From the NCBI GenBank assembly GCA_017475265.1, contig JAFVFY010000060.1, positions 1 to 41,675 of the forward strand: 41,675 nt of DNA. Reading direction: 5' to 3'. The translations under genes were made by a program, and so were the position numbers. The notes under the pieces are model-generated. The model had not been told where the DNA came from. It made no database searches and saw nothing but the letters and a program-made list of their open reading frames with translations. Position 1 is the stretch's first letter, and the number at the start of each line of letters is the position of its first letter. This document shows positions 1 through 8,146 of this stretch, piece by piece. Origin of the DNA: Prevotella sp. GTDB lineage: Bacteria; Bacteroidota; Bacteroidia; Bacteroidales; Bacteroidaceae.

Positions 1-114
1 ATCACCTACGCGCTGCCACGCTCCAAACAGGTCAAAAGGGCGTACCTCGGCATGGACGAGGAACAGTCGGAGCTATGCAGGCTGGCGGTGCCGGGATGGG
101 GGCAAAACACATGA
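1..114 (+). CDS. C-terminal end of an unidentified protein (cut by window edge)
   Basis: Frame 1 is open from the first base to a TGA at 112-114, giving the last 37 residues of a protein whose start lies outside the window. The tail is rich in charged residues and ends in VPGWGQNT. I do not recognise a family. The codon use (many GC-ending codons) looks like a genuine gene rather than chance. The stop is followed within about 35 bases by the 22-bp tandem repeats. No function can be assigned from this fragment. Confidence 0.5.
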   Translation: MTYALPRSKQVKRAYLGMDEEQSELCRLAVPGWGQNT

Positions 115-147
115 GTGACCCAACGCGGAAAACAGGAAAAGCACTGG

Positions 148-246
148 TTTTGTTCAACCTCCGCAGCGGTTTTGTTCAACCTCCGCAGCGGGTTTGTACT
201 ACCTCCGCAGCGGGTTTGTACTACCTCCTCGGCTAGTTTGTACTAC
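148..246. repeat. 22-bp tandem direct repeats (4.5 copies), iteron-like
   Basis: Four consecutive 22-bp units start at 148, 170, 192 and 214, followed by a half unit at 236. The first two begin TTTTGTTCAACC and the next ones GTTTGTACTACC, and all but the fourth share CCTCCGCAGCGG. The unit length is that of classical iterons or of sites read by a repeat-binding protein, but the array lies downstream of the partial gene and nothing near it is recognisably a replication gene. A reading frame at 115-315 runs across the array and is treated as an artefact of the repeats. Confidence 0.8.
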
Positions 247-434
247 AAACCCACCCTTTTTATTAAAAACCGACTAAAACGAAACAGTTTTAGGGGGCAA
301 TCAGCCCAAAGCTGAGCAGTAGCGTGAAAAACGCGAAAACGAACCCTGTCAAAACTGGCTCATACGCAATCCACCAAACACCTCATTCAAAAAATCGGAT
401 TCTCAGAGGGCTCAATGTAAACATTTTTCGTAGT
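247..434. other. Gene-free stretch, nothing recognised
   Basis: Together with the repeat array and the hairpin on either side this makes a gene-free interval of about 380 bases (115-497). I see no tRNA, no convincing open frame and no further repeats in it. Confidence 0.5.
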
Positions 435-470
435 TACGGCCAGACTTTCCAACGGGAAAATCTGGCCGTA
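435..470. terminator. Hairpin downstream of serA, probable terminator
   Basis: TACGGCCAGA at 435-444 pairs with TCTGGCCGTA at 461-470 and the stem extends inward (CTTTCC with GGGAAA). It lies 28 bp past the serA stop. There is a T-rich tract on the plus side only (CTTCTTTT), so it may also end transcription coming from the left. Confidence 0.6.
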
Positions 471-497
471 TAACTTCTTTTCAGATACAGGGGATGG

Positions 498-1415
498 TTA
501 CTTGTTCACCTGGAAGCGGGTGTCGCCGTCCTTGAAGAAGGCGTTAATCTGCTTGGCGGCGGCGATGCCGGCGTTGGCATTGGCCTCGGCGGTCTGGGCG
601 CCCATCTTCTTCGGGGTGCTGAAGTAGCGGCCCTCGAACTTGGCGAACTCGGCATTGGCATCGGGCATGATGTCGGTGACGAACTTCAGGTCCTGACGCT
701 CCTCCATGAGCTTCAGTAGCTCAGGCTCGTTGATGACCTCCTTGCGGGCGGTGTTCACGAGGATGCCACCCTTCTTCATCTTGCCGACGAGGGCAGCGTT
801 GATGCTCTGCTTCGTCTCAGGAGTGGCGGGGATGTGGAGGCTGACGACGTCGCACTGCTCGAAGAGCTCGTCCTGCGTCTTAGCGGCCTTCACGCCCGAC
901 TTCTCGATGACCTCTGCGGGGCAATAGGCATCGTAGGCCATGACGTCCATGCCGAAGCCCTTGGCGATGCGTGCCACGTTGCGGCCCACGTTACCGAAGG
1001 CCAGCAGACCCAACTTCTTGCCCATCAGCTCCGTACCGGCCTTGCCGTTATAGAACTGGCGGACGGCGAAGACGAGGAGTCCGAAGACCAGCTCGGCCAC
1101 GGCATTGGCGTTCTGGCCGGGAGTGTTCTCGGCCACCACGTTGTGAGCGGTTGCGGCGGCGAGGTCGATATTGTCGTAGCCGGCACCGGCACGGACAACA
1201 ATCTTCAACTGCTTGGCGGCGTCGAGCACCTCGGCATCGACCTTGTCCGAGCGGATAATCATCGCGTCGGCATCCTTCACAGCCTCTAACAGCTGTGCCT
1301 TCTCTGTGTATTTCTCGAGCAGCACCAGCTCATTGCCGGCTGCCTCTATCTCTTTGCGAATGCCCTCGACAGCAGCGGCTGCGAAAGGCTTCTCTGTTGC
1401 AACTAATACTTTCAT
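498..1415 (-). CDS. serA: D-3-phosphoglycerate dehydrogenase, short form without ACT domain
   Basis: Oxidises 3-phosphoglycerate to 3-phosphohydroxypyruvate with NAD, first step of serine synthesis in the cytoplasm. The protein is 305 residues: a 2-hydroxyacid dehydrogenase fold with the RAGAGYDNID segment, a Rossmann motif of the type GNVGRNVA in the middle, and VNTARKEVINE in the catalytic half. I start it at the ATG whose complement is 1413-1415 (MKVLVATEKPF). A longer frame reaching 1484 only adds residues encoded by a GC-rich intergenic repeat. There is no C-terminal ACT regulatory domain. The usual catalytic His motif (TPHxG) reads TPKKMG here, so the His is replaced, as reported for the short Entamoeba/Bacteroidetes-type enzymes. 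It lies directly downstream of serC, the next pathway step, and is probably co-transcribed with it through the repeat. Confidence 0.93.
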   Translation of the reverse strand: MKVLVATEKPFAAAAVEGIRKEIEAAGNELVLLEKYTEKAQLLEAVKDADAMIIRSDKVDAEVLDAAKQLKIVVRAGAGYDNIDLAAATAHNVVAENTPGQNANAVAELVFGLLVFAVRQFYNGKAGTELMGKKLGLLAFGNVGRNVARIAKGFGMDVMAYDAYCPAEVIEKSGVKAAKTQDELFEQCDVVSLHIPATPETKQSINAALVGKMKKGGILVNTARKEVINEPELLKLMEERQDLKFVTDIMPDANAEFAKFEGRYFSTPKKMGAQTAEANANAGIAAAKQINAFFKDGDTRFQVNK

Positions 1416-1550
1416 AAACCCACCCCCACCCCCTCCCCAGGGGAGGGGAGCTTGGTTACTTTCAGGGGGTGCCAAGCTCATCAAGTTAATATTTCCACCT
1501 CCAAGTCTATATCGACTCCCCTCCCCTGGGGAGGGGTCGGGGGTGGGTTT
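1416..1550. repeat. 135-bp GC-rich inverted-repeat element filling the serC-serA spacer
   Basis: 35-bp arms at 1416-1450 and 1516-1550 are near-perfect inverted copies, each containing its own small palindrome (CCCCTCCCCAGGGGAGGGG type). Inside, GAGCTTGG and CCAAGCTC around 1448-1479 form a second stem. The element occupies the whole spacer: it begins at the base before the serA start codon and ends at the base before the serC stop codon. When translated it gives PLPWGGxGGGF, which falsely extends the serA frame. A half copy is in gldK (3846-3891) and an element of the same design precedes gldL. Confidence 0.85.
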
Positions 1551-2618
1551 TTAATGTTTTGCCTCAAACTCTTTCATACACTGGACGAGGGCGTTGCAGC
1601 CTTCGATGGTCTGTGCGTTGTAGCAGCTGGCGCGGAAGCCGCCGACGCTGCGGTGACCCTTCACACCGACCATGCCCTTCGAGACGGCGAAGTCGAGGAA
1701 CTCCTTCTCCAGCTCCTTGTACTCGTCGGCCATGACGAAGCAGAGATTCATCAGCGAGCGGTCCTCTTCCTTGGCGGTACCGACAAAGAGCTTGTTGCGG
1801 TCAATCTCGCCGTAGACGATTTCGGCACGCTGCTTGGCCAGCTTGTCCATAGCCTCTACGCCGCCCTGAGCCTTGATCCAGCGCAGGTTCTCCAGGGCGC
1901 AGTAGATGGGCACCACGGGAGGTGTGTTGAACATCGAGCCCTTGTCCACGTGGGTGCGGTAGTCGAGCATGGTGGGAATCTCGCGGGGAGCGCGGCCCAG
2001 CTTCTCGTCCTTTAATATAATTATTGTGACACCGGCCATCGACAGGTTCTTCTGGGCACCGGCATAGATGGCATCGTACTTCGAGACATCGACGGGACGG
2101 CTCATGAAGTCTGACGACATGTCGGCAATCAGGGGCACGGGCACGTCAAGATCCTTGCGCATCTCCGTTCCGTAGATGGTGTTGTTTGTCGTGATGTGCA
2201 GGTAGTCGCAGTCAGCGGGCACCGTCCAGTCCTTGGGGATGAAGGTGTAGTTAGCATCGGCCGAGCTGGCCACCTCGACGACCTCTCCGAAGAGCTTGGC
2301 TTCCTTCATGGCCTTCTTGGCCCACACGCCGGTGTTGAGGTAGGCAGCCTTCTTGATGAGGAAATTGAAAGGAATCATGCAGAACTCCAGACTGGCACCT
2401 CCACCGAGGAAGATGACCGAGTAGCCTTCAGGCACCTGGAGCAGCTCCTTTGTCAGCGCTACGGCCTCGTCGACCACGGGCTGGAAGTCCTTTGCACGAT
2501 GGCTGATCTCCATGAGTGAGAGACCAGAGCCATTGAAGTCTAAACACTGCTGGGCGGTCTTTTCGATGACCTCGCGGGGGAGCATCGAAGGACCGGCATT
2601 GAAGTTGTACTTCTTCAT
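1551..2618 (-). CDS. serC: Phosphoserine aminotransferase
   Basis: PLP-dependent class V aminotransferase that converts 3-phosphohydroxypyruvate plus glutamate to phosphoserine (and acts in pyridoxal phosphate synthesis). The 355 residues match the family's usual length. N-terminus [13 protein letters not shown] and [10 protein letters not shown] are hallmark substrate/cofactor segments, and the PLP lysine lies in [13 protein letters not shown]. The C-terminus carries [11 protein letters not shown], which contacts substrate phosphate. It is first gene of the serC-serA unit and has its own promoter 60 bp upstream. The long antisense frames in this region are shadows. Confidence 0.96.
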   Translation of the reverse strand: MKKYNFNAGPSMLPREVIEKTAQQCLDFNGSGLSLMEISHRAKDFQPVVDEAVALTKELLQVPEGYSVIFLGGGASLEFCMIPFNFLIKKAAYLNTGVWAKKAMKEAKLFGEVVEVASSADANYTFIPKDWTVPADCDYLHITTNNTIYGTEMRKDLDVPVPLIADMSSDFMSRPVDVSKYDAIYAGAQKNLSMAGVTIIILKDEKLGRAPREIPTMLDYRTHVDKGSMFNTPPVVPIYCALENLRWIKAQGGVEAMDKLAKQRAEIVYGEIDRNKLFVGTAKEEDRSLMNLCFVMADEYKELEKEFLDFAVSKGMVGVKGHRSVGGFRASCYNAQTIEGCNALVQCMKEFEAKH

Positions 2619-2674
2619 AACAATAATTTAAAGGTTACTATGTGTTGTTTTACAAATTGTCACTTTTGAGGCCG

Positions 2675-2682
2675 CAAAATTA
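2675..2682 (-). promoter_or_regulatory. Bacteroidetes-type -7 element for serC
   Basis: On the minus strand the bases read TAATTTTG, matching TAnnTTTG, 57 bp ahead of the serC ATG. I see no clear -33 TTTG at the standard distance. Confidence 0.6.
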
Positions 2683-2835
2683 CTCTTATATTTTGAATTG
2701 GCCAAATTATTCGACATAATTTTTCTAAACGTACCTTTATTATGAACCAGATGTCAGAAATAAATAGCCAATACCGACGGAGCAATCATCATCGTCTCTA
2801 CATAATAAAATAGGAAAAAGTGCGTTATAAATAGC

Positions 2836-3774
2836 GTGTTACGGCGAAATCTAACGATATTGGCCCTGTTTTTCATCTGTGCCCTTGGCTTACGGGCGCA
2901 GTATGACCCGTCGTTCAGCCATTATTTTGCAATGGCGACGGCCTACAACCCTGCTGCAGCCGGCAAGCAGGATAAGATTAATGCCGTAATAGCCTACAAC
3001 ATGTCGATGGTGGGCTTCGAGCACAACCCCCGCACGATGTACCTCGCCGGCGACATGCCTTTCAATGCCCTCGGAGCCTATCATGGCGTTGGCCTTCAGA
3101 TGATTAATGATGACATCGGCGTGTTCTCCCACAAGCAGTTCTCGGGCCTCTACGCCCTGAAGCAGAAACTGTCCGGCGGCATACTGAGCATCGGCATACA
3201 GCCGACGATGCTTAGCGAGAGCCTCAATGGCTCGAAGGTGGAACTGGAAGAGAAAAGCGACCCCGCTTTCAGCACCAGCGACGTCACTGGCTCGGCCTTC
3301 GACCTCAGCTTTGGACTCTACTACCAACGCAAGAACTGGTACGCCGGGGCATCGGTGCAGCACCTCCTCGCACCCACCGTCGAGCTAGGTGAGAGCAACG
3401 ATCTTGCGGTGTCAAGGACGTATTATTTGACGGGTGGGTGCAATATTCGGCTAAGAAATCCGTTTCTTACAATACAACCGTCGCTCATGGGACGCTTTGA
3501 CGGAGTGGCATACCGGGTAGACATAACCTCACGAATTACATACACGTATGAAAAGAGGCTGATGTACGCCGGATTGGGTTACAGCCCCACCAACTCCTTC
3601 ACAGTATATCTGGGCGGCTCGTTCCACGGTATTATGCTGGGCTACAGCTACGAGATGTACACCTCGGCAATACCCCTCAAGAACGGAAGCCATGAGCTGT
3701 ACGTGGGATACCAGACAGACGTGAACCTGTTTAAGAAGGGACGAAACAGGCACCAGAGCGTAAGGCTACTGTGA
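2836..3774 (+). CDS. porP: PorP/SprF family type IX secretion outer-membrane protein
   Basis: 312 residues with an N-terminal signal peptide (hydrophobic core LTILALFFICALGL, cleavage near LRAQ) followed by the family hallmark QYDPSFSHYFAMATAYNPAAAG. The rest alternates as expected of an outer-membrane beta barrel. PorP/SprF proteins connect the type IX secretion core or its cargo to the outer membrane. The start codon is a GTG; an in-frame stop at 2806-2808 limits upstream extension. It directly precedes gldK in the order porP-K-L-M-N known from Porphyromonas, so membership in the secretion operon is likely. A weak -7-like TACCTTTA is at 2732-2739. Confidence 0.9.
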   Translation: MLRRNLTILALFFICALGLRAQYDPSFSHYFAMATAYNPAAAGKQDKINAVIAYNMSMVGFEHNPRTMYLAGDMPFNALGAYHGVGLQMINDDIGVFSHKQFSGLYALKQKLSGGILSIGIQPTMLSESLNGSKVELEEKSDPAFSTSDVTGSAFDLSFGLYYQRKNWYAGASVQHLLAPTVELGESNDLAVSRTYYLTGGCNIRLRNPFLTIQPSLMGRFDGVAYRVDITSRITYTYEKRLMYAGLGYSPTNSFTVYLGGSFHGIMLGYSYEMYTSAIPLKNGSHELYVGYQTDVNLFKKGRNRHQSVRLL

Positions 3775-3822
3775 GAAAAGAACGTTTTTTTCGACATAAG
3801 GACATAAGAACATATATTTATT

Positions 3823-5340
3823 ATGATGGTAAAAACAATGTTCAAATCTATATCATCTCCCCTCCACATGGGAGGGATTGGGGGCGGGTTAGTCCTGCTC
3901 CTCTTGCTCACCTCCTGCTTTGGTGGCAAGGAGACGACATCATCTGGAGGTGAACTGACGGGCTCACGCGGACGGTCGTTCACCGAACCGGCTCCCTACG
4001 GCATGGTGATGATTAAGCGTGGACACCTGAAGATGGGACTTGAGACAACTGACTCTCTGTGGGGCAAGGAGACACCCATCAGGGACATCTCCGTAGATGG
4101 CTTCTGGATGGATGACACCGAGATTACCAACTCGGAGTATCGCCAGTTCGTGAATTATGTTCGCGACAGCATCATCCGCGAGCGTCTGGCCGACCCCAAC
4201 TACGGTGGCGACGAGAGCTTCAAGATTGAGGAGGACAAGAACGGCGACCCCATTCCGCCGCGCCTGAACTGGAAAAAGTCTATCCCCCGCAAGCCCAATG
4301 AGGACGAGCTGCGCGCCCTGGAGAGCGTCTACGTGACCAATCCCGTCACGGGTGAGAAGATGCTTGACGCCAAGCAGATGAACTACCGCTATGAAATCTA
4401 CGACTACGTGACCGCAGCACAACGCAAGTATCGTGAGAACCCGGAAGAGCGTCACTTGGACACCGACCAGTGGAACAAGGAAAAGCAGGGAGGTATATAC
4501 GAAGAGAAAATATACATCTCGAAAGATACTGCCTACGTGGACGACGAGGGAAGGATTCACAATGAGACCCTGAACCGTGAGTATACCGGGCCGTGGGACT
4601 TCCTTAACACGTACATTATTAATATATTCCCTGATACTACGTGCTGGGTGAACGACTTCCCCAATGCAGAGAACGAGGTCTATATGCGTAACTATTTCTC
4701 CAACGCGGCCTACAACGACTATCCCGTGGTGGGCGTGACGTGGGAACAGGCCAACGCCTTCTGCGCCTGGCGCACGGAGTATCTGCTCAAAGGTCTTGGT
4801 CCGGCCGCACGCTTCGTACAACGCTATCGTCTGCCGACGGAGGCCGAGTGGGAATTTGCCGCACGCGGAAAGGACGGCACGGAGTTCCCCTGGGAGAATG
4901 AGGACGTGGCATCAGGCAAGGGTTGCTTCTTTGCCAACTTCAAGCCCGACGATGGTAACTATGTCAAGGACGGAAACCTCATTACCTCGAAGGTGGGCAT
5001 CTACCAGCCGAACAGCAACGGACTCTTCGACATGGCTGGCAATGTGGCAGAGTGGACATCGACCATCTTTACCGAGGCTGGCGTGGATGCCATGAACGAC
5101 CTCAACCCGCAGTTGCAATACCAGGCCGCACTTGAAGACCCCTATCGGCTGAAGAAGAAGTCGGTACGCGGTGGCTCGTGGAAAGACCCTGAGAGCTATA
5201 TCCGCTCGGCATGGCGCACGAATGAGTTCCAGAACCAACCACGCTCCTACATCGGATTCCGCTGTGTACGCTCGCTCGCCAATACCATCAGTGAGAAGGC
5301 AAAGCCGGTGAAAGCATCGACAAAGAAGGCAAAGAAGTGA
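3823..5340 (+). CDS. gldK: GldK/PorK type IX secretion lipoprotein
   Basis: 505-residue lipoprotein with lipobox LLTSC at about residues 28-32, so anchored in the outer membrane facing the periplasm where it forms the ring with GldN. The body is a formylglycine-generating-enzyme (SUMF1) type domain: GFWMDDTEITNSEYRQFV near the start, YRLPTEAEWEFAARG, LFDMAGNVAEWTS, VRGGSWKD and IGFRCVR at the end. An insertion of about 150 residues rich in Lys/Asp/Tyr splits the domain, as is usual for GldK. The start was taken at the first of two ATGs; upstream sequence is AT-rich. Unusually, the signal peptide SPLHMGGIGGG is encoded by a copy of the GC-rich repeat seen at 1504-1550. Confidence 0.94.
   Translation: MMVKTMFKSISSPLHMGGIGGGLVLLLLLTSCFGGKETTSSGGELTGSRGRSFTEPAPYGMVMIKRGHLKMGLETTDSLWGKETPIRDISVDGFWMDDTEITNSEYRQFVNYVRDSIIRERLADPNYGGDESFKIEEDKNGDPIPPRLNWKKSIPRKPNEDELRALESVYVTNPVTGEKMLDAKQMNYRYEIYDYVTAAQRKYRENPEERHLDTDQWNKEKQGGIYEEKIYISKDTAYVDDEGRIHNETLNREYTGPWDFLNTYIINIFPDTTCWVNDFPNAENEVYMRNYFSNAAYNDYPVVGVTWEQANAFCAWRTEYLLKGLGPAARFVQRYRLPTEAEWEFAARGKDGTEFPWENEDVASGKGCFFANFKPDDGNYVKDGNLITSKVGIYQPNSNGLFDMAGNVAEWTSTIFTEAGVDAMNDLNPQLQYQAALEDPYRLKKKSVRGGSWKDPESYIRSAWRTNEFQNQPRSYIGFRCVRSLANTISEKAKPVKASTKKAKK
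3846..3891. repeat. Half copy of the serA-serC repeat inside the gldK signal-peptide codons
   Basis: TCTATATC followed by CTCCCCTCC..GGGAGGG..GGGGGCGGGTT aligns almost base for base with 1504-1550. Translation in the gldK frame gives ISSPLHMGGIGGG, directly before the hydrophobic LVLLLLL core. Confidence 0.75.
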
Positions 5341-5344
5341 CATT

Positions 5345-5460
5345 AGCCCCCTAAGTTAGGGGGTTGGGGGGTCTGAACAGGCGCAGGCCCTTCCCCAAAT
5401 GATAAACTTATAGTCTGATAAACGCTTGTTCAGACCCCCATCCCCCTAACTTAGGGGGCT
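5345..5460. repeat. 116-bp inverted-repeat element between gldK and gldL
   Basis: The arms 5345-5378 and 5428-5460 are inverted copies, beginning AGCCCCCTAAGTTAGGGG and ending in GTCTGAAC toward the centre. Each arm carries a small palindrome. The element ends 6 bp before the gldL ATG, so the purine-rich AAGAAG is the only sequence left for ribosome binding. Same architecture as the serA-serC spacer element but a different sequence. Confidence 0.85.
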
Positions 5461-5466
5461 AAGAAG

Positions 5467-6441
5467 ATGACTAAATACAGCAAATTCAACGTAATCTACC
5501 GCTTGCAGAAGTGGCTCGACAGCGTCCCCGGACAGACGTTCATGAACTATGCCTATAGCTGGGGTGCCTCGATTGTGATTCTTGGTGCGCTCTTCAAGCT
5601 CACCCACCTGCCGGGAGCCAACTTCTGGCTGTTCCTGGGTATGGGCACCGAGGTGTTCGTGTTCTTCATCGCCGGCTTCGACCGTCCGTTCGACAAGACC
5701 GAGGACGGCAAGGATCTGCCCACGCACGTGAACCTCGACGACATCAACACAGAGGGTACAGAGGTGACAGAGGGCACAGAGGGTACCGAAGGTGCCGGAG
5801 TGACTATCGCTGGCGGTGGCGGCAGCGGCACCATCATCATTGGTGGTGGCGGCGCCAGCGGCGAAGGTGTCTTTGGTGGCGGCGAAGGAGTCGTCGGCGG
5901 TGGTGGAGGCATCATCGGTGGCGGCGGCTTCATCGGTGGTGGCGGATATGTCGGCGGCGGTACTGGGAGCGCGGGCGTCTCGCCCGTAGAGGGTGCCGAC
6001 GAAGCCGGCACCTACACGGAAGGCGGCACTGCTCCTGCAGGCACAGGTATTGTCGGCGGTGGTGGCTTCATTGGCGGTGTCGTGGCTCCGCAGCAGCCCG
6101 AGCTTCCGGAGATAGACCCCGAGGAGATGGAAGAGGCCACGGTCAGCTACGTGGAGCAGCTGAAGGCGCTCACCGAGACGTTGAAGAAGGTCTCTGAACA
6201 GAGCGAGCGACTCACCCGCGACAGCGAGGAGATGGAAAACCTCAACCGCACGCTCACCGGCATCTGCAAGGTCTACGAGATGCAGCTTAAGGGCGCCAGC
6301 CAGCAGATTGGCACCATCGACGAGATCAACGACCAGACACGCAAGATGGCCGAGCAAATCGCAGAGCTGAACCGCATCTACGCCCGTATGATTGAGGCCA
6401 TGACCACCAACATGCCGAAGGTTGTGAAAAGTGAAGAGTAA
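5467..6441 (+). CDS. gldL: GldL/PorL type IX secretion inner-membrane motor protein with Gly-rich insertion
   Basis: 324 residues. Residues about 24-72 hold two membrane helices (MNYAYSWGASIVILGALFKL and ANFWLFLGMGTEVFVFFIAG), including the conserved Glu in the second that belongs to the proton path of the GldL-GldM rotary motor. Residues about 215-320 are a predicted cytoplasmic coiled coil (EEMEEATVSYVEQLKALTE ... QIAELNRIYARMIEAM). Between them is a segment of about 100 residues made of GGGG, GGGGFIGG and similar units, which is longer than in well-known GldL proteins and includes residues encoded by a palindromic repeat (GSAGVSPVEGA). ATG is 26 codons from nothing ambiguous: the repeat element before it contains stops in this frame. 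Confidence 0.92.
   Translation: MTKYSKFNVIYRLQKWLDSVPGQTFMNYAYSWGASIVILGALFKLTHLPGANFWLFLGMGTEVFVFFIAGFDRPFDKTEDGKDLPTHVNLDDINTEGTEVTEGTEGTEGAGVTIAGGGGSGTIIIGGGGASGEGVFGGGEGVVGGGGGIIGGGGFIGGGGYVGGGTGSAGVSPVEGADEAGTYTEGGTAPAGTGIVGGGGFIGGVVAPQQPELPEIDPEEMEEATVSYVEQLKALTETLKKVSEQSERLTRDSEEMENLNRTLTGICKVYEMQLKGASQQIGTIDEINDQTRKMAEQIAELNRIYARMIEAMTTNMPKVVKSEE
5964..5990. repeat. Palindromic repeat copy inside gldL
   Basis: TGGGAGCGCGGGCGTCTCGC resembles a dispersed palindromic element found in many bacterial genomes, often seen as 'GRDARAP' in the opposite frame. CGGGCG at 5972-5977 pairs with CGCCCG at 5981-5986. It lies in frame in the Gly-rich part of gldL. Confidence 0.6.
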
Positions 6442-6507
6442 GAATTTGCTGCTACATTAGTAACAAATCGTAAATCGTAAATTATTAAATCGTAAATATA
6501 TAATAAG

Positions 6508-8073
6508 GTGGCAATAAAGAAAAGACCCGTATCCCCGCGCCAGAAGATGATCAACCTCATGTATGTGGTGTTGATGGCTATGCTGGCCTTGAACGTCTCG
6601 AATGAGGTGCTCAACGGCTTCGCTATCGTCGGAGAAAGCATCGGGCGTACCACGGCTAACGCAATGAATGACAACCGTGCCATCTACGAAGCCTTCGACG
6701 AGCAGATGAAAGCCAACCCGCAGAAGGTGAAGGAGTGGTACGACAAGGCACAGCTCGTGCGCCACATGAGCGACTCGCTCTACAACTTTGCCGCCGAGCT
6801 GAAGCTGGCCATAGCCCGCGAGGCCGACGGCAAGGACGGCGACCCAGACAATCTGCGCGGACAAGAAGACCTGGAGGCATCGAACCAGGTGATGCTTGCT
6901 CCCGGTCGTGGACGCGGCGAGGAACTGAAACTGGCCATCGAGAGCTATCGCGAGCGAATACTGAAGATGATTCCCGACACGGCGAAGCAGCGCATCATAG
7001 CCAGCGACCTCACCACAGATGTGCCCAAGATGGCACGTGCAGAAGGCAAGAACTGGCAGGAGATGCAGTTTGAGGCCATGCCTGCCATCGCCGCCGTCAC
7101 CATCCTCTCGAAACTGCAGGGCGACGTGCGCCACGCTGAGACGGAGGTGCTTCATACGCTCGTGCAGAACATCGACGTAAAGGACATACGTGTGAACCTC
7201 CTCGAAGCCTTCGTTATACCCAACTCGCAGACCATCGTTCAGGGAGACAAGTTCTCGGCAAAGATCGTGATGGCCGCCGTCGATACCACACAGGTGCCCG
7301 ATGTCTACATTGGTGGCAAGAAGATGGAACTCAAGGACAACACCTACGAGCTGGTATGCGGACGCACTGGCGACTTCACCCTCTCAGGATGGATAGAGAC
7401 CGTCAACGGCAACGGTGACAAGCTGCGCCGCGACTTTGAGCAGAAATACACCGTGGTGGAACCTGCCGCAACGGTATCTGCCGACCTCACCCGAATGCTC
7501 TATGCTGGATATTCAAACCCCATCAGCGTCTCGGTGCCGGGCGTGCCTTTGAATAAGGTGTCGGCAACGATGACCAACGGAACGCTCACACCGACTGGCC
7601 CCGGCAAGTACATCGCCAAGCCGTCGAAGATTGGTCAGGACGCTGTCATCACCGTCACATCGACCAACACGGGCCGCTCGCAGACCATGGGAACCTTCGC
7701 CTTCCGCGTGCGCAAACTGCCCGACCCAACTCCCTTCATCGACGTGAAAGACGAGGGCGGCAACCCCTCGCGCTTCAAGGGCGGCAACATGAACAAGGCC
7801 GGACTGCTCGGAGCAGAAGTACTCGGAGCCGCCATCGACGACGGCATCCTCGACATCGCCTTCCGTGTGCAGTCGTTCCAGACCGTGTTCTTCGACAACA
7901 TGGGTAATGCGAAGCCCATCAACAGCGACGGTCCCCGCTTCTCAGCAGCACAGAAAGACCAGTTCCGCAAGCTCTCGCGCGGTCGCCGCTTCTACATCTC
8001 CAGCGTTGTGGCCATCGGCCCCGATGGCATAGAGCGCACCCTGACCAGCGTCATGGAAATCAAGGTACAGTAA
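6508..8073 (+). CDS. gldM: GldM/PorM type IX secretion motor protein
   Basis: 521 residues beginning with GTG (MAIKKRPVSPRQKMINLMYV). One membrane helix at about residues 15-32 follows a short basic cytoplasmic tail; the remainder is the elongated periplasmic arm with a helical first part (to about residue 220) and beta-sandwich domains after it. GldM dimers sit with GldL in the inner membrane and reach across the periplasm to the GldK/GldN ring. The gene follows gldL by 66 bp of AT-rich sequence in which AAATCGTAAAT is repeated three times. Length is normal for the family. Confidence 0.94.
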   Translation: MAIKKRPVSPRQKMINLMYVVLMAMLALNVSNEVLNGFAIVGESIGRTTANAMNDNRAIYEAFDEQMKANPQKVKEWYDKAQLVRHMSDSLYNFAAELKLAIAREADGKDGDPDNLRGQEDLEASNQVMLAPGRGRGEELKLAIESYRERILKMIPDTAKQRIIASDLTTDVPKMARAEGKNWQEMQFEAMPAIAAVTILSKLQGDVRHAETEVLHTLVQNIDVKDIRVNLLEAFVIPNSQTIVQGDKFSAKIVMAAVDTTQVPDVYIGGKKMELKDNTYELVCGRTGDFTLSGWIETVNGNGDKLRRDFEQKYTVVEPAATVSADLTRMLYAGYSNPISVSVPGVPLNKVSATMTNGTLTPTGPGKYIAKPSKIGQDAVITVTSTNTGRSQTMGTFAFRVRKLPDPTPFIDVKDEGGNPSRFKGGNMNKAGLLGAEVLGAAIDDGILDIAFRVQSFQTVFFDNMGNAKPINSDGPRFSAAQKDQFRKLSRGRRFYISSVVAIGPDGIERTLTSVMEIKVQ

Positions 8074-8111
8074 GCGGGCACAGCCCTAAATAAAGCGGGC
8101 ACAGCCCTAAA
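8072..8111. repeat. Tandem duplication downstream of gldM
   Basis: The 19-bp string AAGCGGGCACAGCCCTAAA occurs at 8072-8090 and again at 8093-8111, a 21-bp period starting at the gldM stop codon. Possibly a small intergenic repeat or translation-coupling spacer; no function is evident. Confidence 0.75.
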
Positions 8112-8146
8112 GAATAAATAACAAATAATAAAGACCGATAGAAAAG

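Noticed and set aside
148-246. CRISPR array
   Set aside because: Units abut without unique spacers and no cas gene is seen; the same holds for the 30976-31037 palindromes.
115-315. 66-codon frame over the 22-bp repeats
   Set aside because: Its sequence is just the repeat units read through (22 is not a multiple of three, so the reading shifts); no protein-like composition.
1416-1484. Longer serA start at 1484 adding 23 residues
   Set aside because: The extra residues (PLPWGGGGGGF) are translated intergenic repeat; the ATG at 1415 gives a normal dehydrogenase N-terminus.
5446-6357. Long antisense frame across gldL
   Set aside because: Mirror of Gly-rich codons; the plus strand encodes recognisable GldL helices.
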